A stretch of DNA of 64,000 nucleotides. It comes from Macquaria australasica (taxonomy: Eukaryota > Chordata > Actinopteri > Centrarchiformes > Percichthyidae). The stretch lies in assembly GCA_005408345.1 (NCBI GenBank), contig SEMN01000142.1, forward strand, positions 992,001 through 1,056,000, in the 5' to 3' direction. Positions 24,782 to 34,856 of the stretch are shown one piece after another (position 1 is the first letter of the stretch; each line of letters begins with the position of its first letter). The position numbers were made by a program, and so were the translations under genes. The notes under the pieces were generated by a model. The model was not told the origin of the DNA, ran no database searches, and was given only the letters and a program-made list of their open reading frames with translations.

Positions 24782-27700
24782 TTAGTCTTCAGAAACTGAC
24801 AAGGACTTCCTGACGCTACGTGACGGCTCCCAAACCTCGCTGTCGTCCGTATCATCGCCGTCATCCTCCTCATCTCCTTCATCATCATCCTCGTCCCCCA
24901 TCCCTGTGCCGGTCTGCTCCTCGGTGGCCGTCGACGCCTCTCCCTGCGTCTCCTCTCCCTCTTCCCCTCCCCCTTCGTCTCCATGTGTCCTTCCTACAGC
25001 AGGCTCCAGGAAGGGATCTGCCCCCGCGTCCAAGCGTCGCTGGACCTCGGCGAACCACTCCCTCACCTTTTGATGGAGAGAGAAACACCTTAACTGCAGC
25101 AGGGCTGTAACTACAACTGAGGACACCAAGGTCATGTCCTCTGTGATATTCCTGTCTTTTGTTTTTTTTAAGATATTTTTGGGGGCATTTTTTCACCTTT
25201 ATTGGGCAGTGAGGTTAAGAGACAAACAGGAAATAGGGGGGAGAAAGAGGGGCATAACATGCAACAGAGGTCAAACTGGCGACGTTACGGTTATATGGCC
25301 TGCGCTGTAACCATTCAGCTACCAAGGTGCTCCACTCTGTGATATTTCTTGGACTGTTCACACAAATTTTACCAGATGAAGGACTGAAACATTGTTAATA
25401 AAGTGAACGACAGTGTGCGGGATTTTTTGTTTTTTTTCACAGTGAGAGTTTATCATCTGAAGCACCTGTCCATGACTTTGTAGTGACTGTTAACTGCTGG
25501 GTTTTAATGACATGAAGATGAGTTTGTATTCTGCAATTAGACACACGTTACACTTCATAGATTTTTAGAGCCCATTCTGATCATTTTTTGGACTAAACGT
25601 CTTAAAATGTGTCTGTTTTAGGCAAAACATTAAATAAATCAAAATTAAAAGGATTTAGTATTCTCCACCAGAATTACTCAACTGGCAGTTTATGGACATA
25701 TCCTTGAGACCATCAGGCATGGAGATAAAATTTACAGGAAATATAAATGAATGGTTAATAAATCAATATAAAATTCCTTTTGAATACTCTGAAGTTTGGT
25801 TGGTCAATAATTTCATGGTGGGTGGGTGGTTGGAGTTCTGCTGAGGGAATTTGAACTCATGACCTCAGTATTTCTAATGCTCTAAGCTATGGGTCATGTT
25901 CCCTGATAACAATCAATTTCAGAAGAGAAAAGCACTAAGCGTGACAGCATGCGCATAATGAAAATATAAACTTAAAAATGAACAAAAGCAATTAAAACTT
26001 CAATGAAACACGTAGTTTAAGGTTACTCCTGCACGTCAAGACGCTCTTAGCCTTCTACGAGTGGGTAGGACGTGCTGGTTTCTAAGAGTGTCCTAAATTA
26101 CGATGCTTTTGGGAAACATCTTTTAAGCTTAAGCGTGTCCGTAAGATGGATGTTACGATCACCTCAGCCCTAAGAAGCTCTTGGGGAACAGGGCTCTGGT
26201 TGACAGGTCAGCAGCTGATTATAACAGGATACAGTGATACATACCTAAGTTTTCTCACATCCCAATAAAAAGATCTTTTCAGTACCTGTTCATAGCTCAT
26301 GTTGGTCTTGGTGACAAGCTCATCCAGGTCCTGCTCACTGAGAAAACGGTGCTTCAGGTAGTACTCCTTCAGAATCTCCCTCCCACTCTTGAATTTCTTT
26401 GACGGGGGGGATCTGTCGACATCTGAGCTGAAGGAGGCCGACCTTCTTGGCTGCTTTCTGGTTCGGGACCGCCCCCAGCCACGATTTCGGACACGTCTTT
26501 TTCGACCGGTGCTGCTGCTGCTTCCCATTTTATTGCCTCCTCCGCCATTTGGCCCTTCGATGTTGCCGCTTTGGTACTGGAAGAACCATTTCAGGTTACT
26601 GTTCTTCCATGAGTACCGAGAGTCCCCGAACCAGCTGACGATGTAGGACCGAGCAAGGCCGCTCTCCTCTGCCAGCTGGTCGTACTCCTCTGATGTGGGC
26701 CACTGGGTCCGCACGAAGGCACTTTTCAGAATATGGAGCTGCTCCGGAGTCTTTTTACTCTTATCTTTTATGTCTTTGTTGCTGCTGCTGGTGGGCAGCT
26801 GCTTACTGCGACCGCCTGGAGGAGTTTGACTTCCTTTACGAGACGAGGAGGCAGAAGGAGAAGAAGAGCTGGCTCCCGTTCCTCCATCTCCTGCTTTTGC
26901 TCCATCTGCCTCCATCTTTCCTCCGTCTGAAGAATCTGGGGAGGAAGTGACAGATTTCCGTCTCTCGGTGAACCACGCATCAATCTCCCTCCGCGTCAGT
27001 TTAGTCTCTGTCCTCAGGCGGCTCAGTTCTTCATCTGATGGGGTGCTGCTTTTCTCGAAACTTTCCTCCAGCACCACCAGCTGCTCTGGAGTCTTCTCCT
27101 TAAACTTCTGCAGGGTAAAATCTGGGAATGGATTCCATGTTTTGGGCCGTGTTTCCTTCTCCTTCACAGGAGGGGTGCGTGGTGGATGGGGGGACGTCGG
27201 GGTCTCATCGCTTGAGTCAATAACAATGGTGGTGCTAGAACTGCTACCACAGCTGCCACTTCCTCTGCCCCCTCCGTCATGGAAAACAATAACATGGCTG
27301 TTCTTGGAGTTGCGCTGGTTGTACCTGGTGTCACTGAACCATTTCTTGATCTCTCCCTTTGTCAGGTTGGTGAGCTTCATCAGCCGGGCGATTTCTGCAT
27401 CAGTGACAAAGTGGTTTTTCAGGTAGCTGGCTTTCAGCTCTGCCAGCTGCTCTTTGGACTTCTTGGGCCGCAAACTGAATGTGTCAGCGCTGAGGGCTGA
27501 GTTCTCCTTAGAAAGGGAAGAGTTATATATTAAACAAGGGTTTCTACATAGCCATTTTGGACACAGAGGTACCTGCTAGGAGAAAGGCAAACTGGCTACA
27601 GATGAGATGTGTGCAACCTTTTTTAAGTTCACACCTACATTACATACAACTGATAGAAACACCATGTGGTAATTTTGTGCACTGACCGAGGTCAAAAAAT

Positions 27701-30700
27701 CTTAAACGTGCTTGTTGACAGCGAATAAGAGCACAGGTAGTAAGTATTTGTCTGAAAGGCAGCAACAAGTGCTGTCCCCACCTGTGGAGAAAGAGAAGGA
27801 GGCTGGACAGTGGTAGCCCGTTTCAGCTCACTGTTGGTTGGGGTGGGCAGGCAGGAAACTCTGCTGGAGCTCTGGGACTGGCTGGGCAGCCCTGCCACTG
27901 TCAGAGTGATGGGACTGGACACTGGAAGGTTCCCCCCTGGGCCGACCTACACACAGTCAGAAAATAATGACACACAGAATGTGTCAGTAGCAGTAGTCAA
28001 TGTGAGTGTAGTCACTTTACTGTATGGAAAGAGCTCTAAAACTGGTTTTCGTGGTGTGTGTAACTGTTGTAATGCATTCATGTCCTTGTGTTACCAGACT
28101 TGTGCTTTTGCGGCAAGATTACATTTCCACTCTCCTTGAATTTGTAAAATAGGAGTATGGCCAGAGACCAAAACCAACACAGATCAGAACATCCAGCTGA
28201 TTAAAAAGTATTTCAATTTCCACACAGCAAATGGAGTATAACAATTCACCTATTCACTGCGCATTTATTAGGTAAAAGACCTCAGTTCACAAGATATGAT
28301 ACATCTTCGGTGTAATGTGTGGTGGCAGGAGGACAGTTGTCGTATGTAAGATGTTATTTTCACAAACTCCATAGATGCCAACCCAGCATTTATGGCGTGG
28401 TCTGTGAGACTATTTTAATAGTTATATGGTCAGCATCATCAAAAATACACTAAAATGAAATTGAAAAGGGAAGCTTATCATCAGCACATAGTTAATATCA
28501 GTATATGACCTACTGTAAATGATCTGATACATTACAGAGAGGCTTTTGTTATTGAGCTAATATAGTGTATCACTTCTATTGCCCAGCCCTACTGCAAGAT
28601 CATTAAAAGCAAATTAGAGAGACGTCACAAAATGCTAAAGCTATCTGCTAACAGTGAATCTGGTTAGCATTTTGTGACCTTGTATGACCTGGTGAAAAAA
28701 ACAAAACAACATAAAATCATGTAGTTTTGAAACTGCCGTAAAAGATATATGGGCACATATTTACACCATATTAAAAAAAACATGATTAAAGCACAGAAAA
28801 AGTCAAAGTCATCTCCGTGTCCAATCAAAACTTGTTAAATACAATCAAAGTCAATGAAATTGTCTGAAGTTAAATCAAGTTAAACAAAATTCAAGTTAAA
28901 TTAAATAAAAGTCACTTAAATTCAAGCCTTACCAAGCTGACTTTAGCTGAGTCATCAAGACTAATCAAACCAAAGCAGGCAATCCAATTTTATTTAAATC
29001 AAACTAAAGTGTATCAAAGTCATACCAGTCTTAAGTTGACTGGGTTCAAGGCAAGGCAGGTCAAAGCCGAGTCTTGTTGGTTCTGGTGCATTTTCTTTCC
29101 TTACCTACCTGTGTGAACACCAGGCCGGGCTGCCCCACTATCTGGCAGGTCTGAAGAATGGACTGCAGGCCGTTAGCAGCTGCAGAGAGCTGGTGAGCAG
29201 GTATGACAGTGATGGTCTGAGGCACCGTGTGCACCGTGCCATTAAACTGTTTCCTCCGGGCCTCCTCCACTTCCTCTGGAGTCCAGCTGACACCGTGCTT
29301 CAGCCGCTGGGCTGAGAACCACACCTGGGTGTAGATCAAGTACATGTGACTACACCGTTTACAAAATAAGTAGTAACTAGTCTAAATTAAGATTGAGGTG
29401 GCTTTTTACTTAATAAAATAAGCAGAGTAAGGAGCTTCTACAACGTATCTTATCTTATAACAGACAAGGGTGAAAACACAACATCCTCTGTCAGCACAGG
29501 TAATCTACCCAACACAACTTTCATCTACCTTGATCTGCTCCTCTGTGAACTGCGTCTGTGCTGCCAGGCTGCTGACCTCAGCCATGGAAGGGTAAGGAAA
29601 CTTCTTGTACGTGCTGCCCAGCAGGGGGTTGGTGTCCATAGCTGCACTGTAGGAGGGGATGCTGCTGAGGGGAATGAGTAGCTGAGGCTGAGCTGCTGCT
29701 GCTGCACTCTGCTGGGCCTGGAAAGCAGAAAGCACCTGAAATAAAGGAAGAGAGGGAAGAGATAAGAAAGGTCTGGACTGATAATGCTCCTAAGCAGCAA
29801 CGGTGAGACACTCCTCAAGCACTGTTTGGCAATCAGCTGTCTCTGAACAAGACAATGAATATCTATCAGCTGCAGGGCTGCTGTTCTGTAGCTGAATTTG
29901 ACATCTAACTTCTCTGTTGAGGATGTTTAACATTACGACCCCCCCATTATCCATTATTCAAAGCCTCCCAGCTGTTTTTAGGTGTCCAGGCTGCTGTTGA
30001 GTCCGACAACATTTATTCCTGTTTCACAGATAGGGGTAAATAGAGTATTCTTCTACCCATGTTGCTGCAGTGAATCTACTAAATCTTTGCATAATCAAGA
30101 CTTCCTACCTGTGCCAGGCCAGCAGGCAGAACCGTGGGGTTTAAAGTGGATGATTTCCTCTGCTGCTCTGAGGGCGGGCTGACCAGTAAGCCGCCTCCCC
30201 CCAGCTTCATGGAGTCGTGCAGCAGCATCTCCACGGGGGTCATCGGCCCCAGAGGAGCTTCGATGGGCTCCTGCTCCCCGCCCACCTCTCCCTCGCCGCC
30301 TCCTCCAAAACCCTCCACCGCCTCGTCTGTTGATTTCAGGGACACGGCGATCCTCTTGGGCTCCGATTTGGTCTTCATCCTCATAATGGGGGTCTTGCTG
30401 AGAGAGATGGCAGCAACCGTGGCAGGGTCTGCTCCCCCCTCCGCGGGCGTATCACACCGCTGTTCCTGGGTCGGCTGGCTGCTGCTCAGATCCTCGGGAG
30501 GGTTTGTAGTGCTGCGCTTCAATGAGGGACCGAGGACTTTGCTACTGTCTTCTACGGTAGAGACACTGGGCTCATCTATGATAATAATAACACAACATTC
30601 ATTGGGACAGATATTTCCCATGTTCATTCAGATTTACAGTGCATTTGTGTACAAGTTTGTGTATATTTCAGACAAACAAAGTGCCATTGTCATCTACACG

Positions 30701-30942
30701 TGGGAGAATGGGCCAAAAAGATTCTTACCTGTATCTGGAGGGGTGGGGACAACCACCACTGCTTGATCCAGCTCCTCTGCAGTCGGCCCCTCCTCTGCGC
30801 TCTCCTTCACCTTCCCCTCCTCCTCCTCCTCCTCCACCTCTTCCTCCTTTGTCCGTTCTGTTTTCTCCTCCACCTCTTCCTGCTCCACCACATCAGAGGG
30901 CAGCACCATGCAAGGTGTGGTCGATTTCCGGCGGCTCGACAT
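24782..30942 (-). CDS. zhx1: ZHX1, zinc fingers and homeoboxes 1 (fingers not seen)
   Basis: Coding exons, in transcript order: 30942-30729, 30575-30109, 29735-29529, 29324-29109, 27946-27782, 27506-26286, 25066-24782. All in phase; 924 residues. The N-terminus SSRRKSTTPCMVLPSD and blocks such as SWTPEEVEEARRKQFNGTVH, VPQTITVIPAH, and SILQTCQIVGQPGLV identify ZHX1 rather than ZHX2 or ZHX3. Five homeodomains are visible at about residues 270-325, 438-492, 558-608, 674-725 and 795-845 (motifs VWFSAQR, KKWFSDTRYNQRN, DAWFTERRK, SWFGDSRYSWKN, REWFAEVQRR), then an acidic tail ending TDDSEVWEPSR. ZHX proteins are nuclear transcriptional repressors that dimerise. Oddly, the two C2H2 fingers expected at about residues 70-130 are absent; the two exons flanking that point join across a 153-base intron. 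Human ZHX1 coding sequence is, from memory, in one exon; here it is split into seven. An earlier in-frame ATG at 30948 would add two residues. Confidence 0.93.
25139..25346 (-). mobile_element. tRNA-derived SINE with exact target-site duplication
   Basis: CTCTGTGATATT occurs at 25139-25150 and again at 25335-25346, flanking a 184-bp insert at 25151-25334. On the minus strand the insert starts near GGTAGCTGAATGG, with an ideal pol III A box TAGCTGAATGG (25321-25311). A B-box-like AGTTTGACCTC (25277-25267) follows 44 bases downstream. It ends in an A-rich tail (AAAAAAAACAAAAG). This is the structure of a tRNA-derived SINE moved by a LINE. It lies in the last ZHX1 intron, in the same orientation as the gene. 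Confidence 0.85.
25805..25895 (-). mobile_element. Second tRNA-like SINE fragment
   Basis: On the minus strand, TAGCTTAGAGCATTAG is followed by GGTCATGAGTTCAAATTCCC, resembling the A-box and B-box regions of a tRNA-derived SINE with a short deletion between them. No target-site duplication or tail was found. It lies in the last ZHX1 intron, about 450 bp from the complete SINE. Confidence 0.5.
25890..26200. mobile_element. Candidate MITE in the last ZHX1 intron
   Basis: A GC-richer block in an AT-rich intron, bounded by GTTCCCTG at the left and, inverted, by GTTCCCCAAGAGC at the right. It also holds partly inverted motifs such as TTACGATGCTTTTGGGAAAC and ATGTTACGATC. This is consistent with a short inverted-repeat DNA transposon, but the terminal match is brief and the ends are approximate. 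Confidence 0.3.
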
Positions 30943-32998
30943 TGTCAAACCAAACTCTGTTTACTTCTCCTCAGGGTAAAGAAGATCTGGGGCACAAGTG
31001 TCGAGGCTCACATGTCTTAGGTGGTGGTTGTGCTCACATGCTAGAGTCCTTTAATTATGAATTATGTATTTCTGGTGGAGGAAACATAGCAAATATGCAA
31101 ATGTCATATAAGTGATTTGTCACAAAATGAGTAAACTGTAAAAAAAAAAAAAAAAAAAACTTCTGGATGTTTTATTTTCAAATAGGCAATTCTACGATTG
31201 GCCTTACATAGCTCCTTCAGTGTTATGAGTCGTATAAAAAGCAGCTTCACAACTGTGAGGAGTGGTTTGTTTTTCTGCTTCCTATGAATAGAAACTGAAT
31301 ACCTTTAGGATTTGTGACTTACTCAGACAAAGGAAGCAATTTTAAGCTGTTGTGCTTTATGACAGGCAGGCAACAGCCACTATTATTTACTTTTACGAGA
31401 CTAAACAATTACTATAAAAAATAACCAATATATTTATCAGTAGTTAGTTACTGTTACTGCTAGAAAGTTATTGTTAACTGCAGCCCTACTTATAACCATG
31501 ATATAGCAAGACACAAAATACATATGGATATGTACACAATTATTTCTGGAATTTAATAAATACTGCGCATTTTCAATTCATAGAAAATGAGCCCAACAAA
31601 TTGTTTCTTGTGTCTACTAAAAACATGCCATTTCACAGTTGCTGCTGCTTATAAACGTAGCCAAACACACAAGTGAACACTGAGACTTGATTGCAAGAGG
31701 TGCTCAGGGGGAGGAAATGTGATGTTGCACTTCATTCAACATGATGACTAACAGCATGATTCATGTGGGCCTGTAAACAAACAAGTGCAATTTTTTTTAT
31801 TATATTTGCATGCATCACCAAAAACAGTAATAAATACAAATAAATGCAGATCATTACAAGACATATTTAATGGCCAATGCAATGAACTGTGTTTCAATGT
31901 TATGCAATCAATTAGACAAAAATCATAGAAAATAATTTAATTACTTTTATAATCAGGTATTTTTTCCTTCAGTCATTAGTAAATCAAAAATACCAAACAT
32001 TTGCTGGTTCCATCTTCCCTGATGCATGCATTTGCTGCTCTTTCCTGTTTTATTATTACACTGTTACTTTGAATACAGTCGAATATCTTTGAACTGTTGG
32101 TCAAACACAACAAGCTATTTGAAGATGTGTCGATGAGCTCTGGGAAATTGGGATGGGCATTTTTCAGTTGTTCTTTTTTTTTACACTGTACGCACTAAAT
32201 TATTCATAAGTCAAGAACTAATAATCATTAGCTGCCACCCTCCTTGAAATCATTCATTCTGACAAGATAATTTAGTAAAATCCTAACACAATACGATTCC
32301 ACATGAAAGACATTAACTTTAGTACCCAACCCTACATTCATACATGTCTTATTCCACTTAATTCACAATACCTTGGAGTGTATCACAGGGTAAACCCTCC
32401 TGAAGTCAGTTTATTGGTCTTCCAACAGTAGCAGGGCCCAGATTATATCACCAGAATAATTTAAGCAACAGCAAAATTTGATTTAGATTTTCTTAACTAC
32501 ACATTTGGCACACATTGCCTGGTCACTGCACATATTTGATTTCAATTTTCACGTGTGCCTTTGTGTGATAATGGTGATCCCTTACGGCAGGACCTGGTTT
32601 AACTTGATGGTTACCGCCTCATTTACGACAAGGTCATTCACTGTGATAGATGGGCTGCAAATGTGCAACAGTAAGGTCCACTTCTGAGACACCACTGCAG
32701 TTTGCCTGGGGCCAGCTGTTCATGACTGGTAAAGTCTGTTAAATAGATTACACAGTGATAACAATAACGTTGACTGTGTCTTGTATGTGCTACACTGCCA
32801 TCAGTTAGCGCCTCAGTAATAATTTGGAGGCGTGAGCTAGCTAATTCGTTATAATCAAAGTAGCGTTAAAGCTATACATTTACATAAAAGGACGTGTAAC
32901 TTAGCTCTACAGCATCTAGCGTGTGTATGAGGTGGGCCACCTAGCCAGTGTTAGCCGGGGCAGTCGTTATCACTGATCGTGTCTGGCGGTAAACTTAC
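30943..32998 (-). other. ZHX1 first intron, no other gene seen
   Basis: AT-rich sequence between the ZHX1 start exon and the predicted 5' untranslated exon. It includes a poly-A run at 31141-31160. No coding-like frame or RNA gene was recognised. Confidence 0.5.
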
Positions 32999-33200
32999 TG
33001 GAACTACTGAAATGTGCACAGTGTTGCTACCAGGCTGTCGAGACGAGGCGAGGAGTAATTTCCTGGGTATCTGCAGAGCAGCCTTCGGGCTCTGTCCGTG
33101 GCTCTCCTTCCCCCGGCTAACCATTCAGCCCCAGCCCGGCCGGGACCACAGTAGTGTGAACGTTATTTGGGCTTGCGGGTCTCCCAAAGCCAGCGGAGGG

Positions 33201-33231
<31 letters not shown>

Positions 33232-33360
33232 ACCGACGGACGGACCGGTCTACGGCTACGGCCCCCGTCTGCAGATGCTGGGAACACCGGACATCTCTCT
33301 CCTCGTCGGAGCAGGTTATTTTATGCTCGGGTCGCGCTTTTCCAAAAGTTAGAACGTCAA
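32999..33360 (-). promoter_or_regulatory. Predicted ZHX1 5' untranslated exon and GC-rich promoter
   Basis: On the minus strand AGTTCCA is followed by GTAAGTTTACC, a consensus donor at 32998. Upstream (33000-33350) lies the most GC- and CpG-rich DNA for several kb, with a GGCA tetranucleotide repeat. This suits a housekeeping-type promoter and first exon spliced over about 2 kb to the coding exon at 30942. The transcription start is not defined. Confidence 0.5.
33201..33231. repeat. (GGCA)n tetranucleotide repeat
   Basis: About seven perfect units, followed by related GACCGACGGACGGACC sequence, within the predicted ZHX1 promoter or first exon. Confidence 0.95.
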
Positions 33361-34856
33361 AAACACGGTGGTTACGCTCATAACGTGACGGCTGGCGCTG
33401 TGTTAGTTTGCTGACCCAATTCTCAGATATCTTTTAACGGCAGATTTGTTTAATGATCAAACGGCGTCATCATTCAATGTGATACGCCCTGACGTCATTC
33501 CCCGGCGACTCCCGGCGCTCTAACCAACAAATTCGAAAACTTGGCAGAAACTGTAGAATAATTTGCCACTACTTTTTACTCTTTGTGGGGTGGATGTAGT
33601 CACTGTCCAGAAAAAAAACGTGGTATTAAAGTATGTTTAATAGCACGTTAATACCAGCCGTACAGTCATTCGGCTGTCTGCCAACATGTCCTTACATGAC
33701 CCGTCAGGGCAGTACGAGAAGCTACTTCAGGACACCACTGACGCTGCAAACTTTCCTTTCTGTTCACCCTGTTGATTATTCCAACTACTTCCACTTTGTC
33801 TTTTAACTCGGCTACGCGATAAGGCGCGTTGCGTCTTGATTATGATGAACAAATACCAGAGGATAAGTTCAGACTCAAACATCCCAGACACAGAAACTGA
33901 ACGTCAGACAAGGAGCTGTGTGGCTGGAAGGTCACAGTGGGATTTACACACCCTGCACACGATTTCTTTTTTGTTTTGAGTAGCCATCAGATAAATCACG
34001 TTTTTTATTATTTTTTATTTCACCTTGTATTACACAGAAAGGAAGATCTGGAGGGTAACTCCAGCAATTTAGTATTGTACTTCCATAAAGTCAGGGGAGG
34101 GGGGTGTTAAGAGACAGACTAAAAGAAAATGGTCAAAAATGATGCAGCAGAGATGTACTTTTAGTCTCTAAAATGGTTCAGACCTCAAAACCCTTGGCTC
34201 CTACATATCCCATAATGATGATTTGAGATATTATCTGATATTTTCTCAGATATGACAGTTTCTGTTTCACACTTTGTGTAGACCTCCTCTTGACTAGTAA
34301 ACTGATTTTGGTTTTAATAAGACCATTAATTATGGGAGCTAAGACAGGGATGCATGTTAATTCTTTCTTGACTGAAGTTTTCTCAGCCAGTCCGGGCTTC
34401 AATCAATCAACATACCAGTTACAAGTGTGTTTTTTTTAAAGTCAAGCACAACATGCAACAAAAGAACTATTGGGAAAAACTTGTAGCAGTGAAAAATCAT
34501 GATGCGTCCTACAAATCCCCTACACGCTGTAGTGGCCAAGTGAATCAGGGTTTGCTGAGAGTTATGGCAAAGGTCACACTACCAGCTATGACATGATTCT
34601 TCACAAACTGTAGCATTTTCTAGTCTTAGACTTCTGGTCAGTCTAAATCTTGAGCACACAAAAAATGCACACTGATATTTAGAAGAAAACCATTTAATTA
34701 AATATAAACAAAAGGAGGTAATACAAAGGTTTAGCTAATGCACAAATAGAGGTGCCTGTAGGTTTCTATGAAAATAGAACCAATGTCTGTATATTTACAC
34801 AGCTAAGATGATGAGCATAGTAATTAAAAAATGGTCACATTGTTCTTGTAGAAAAG
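33361..34856. other. Spacer between ZHX1 promoter and ATAD2 3' end
   Basis: No coding sequence recognised. It contains the dispersed repeat at 34051-34100. The part nearest 34856 should be the ATAD2 3'UTR; a variant poly-A signal (ATTAAA on the minus strand) occurs at about 34698-34693, giving a 3'UTR of only about 160 bases if used. Confidence 0.45.
34051..34100. repeat. Second copy of the dispersed repeat
   Basis: GGGTAACTCCAGCAATTTAG plus following bases closely matches 20781-20822. The element may continue to about 34200, but there is no second copy here to compare with. Confidence 0.65.

Noticed and set aside
26389..27426. Several plus-strand frames opposite ZHX1 (up to 159 codons)
   Set aside because: They are shadows of the long ZHX1 exon on the minus strand, which has clear homeodomains.
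30134..31115. Plus-strand frames of 210 and 158 codons
   Set aside because: Antisense to ZHX1 exons. The Pro/Leu/Ser-rich composition comes from reading its Glu-rich codons backwards.
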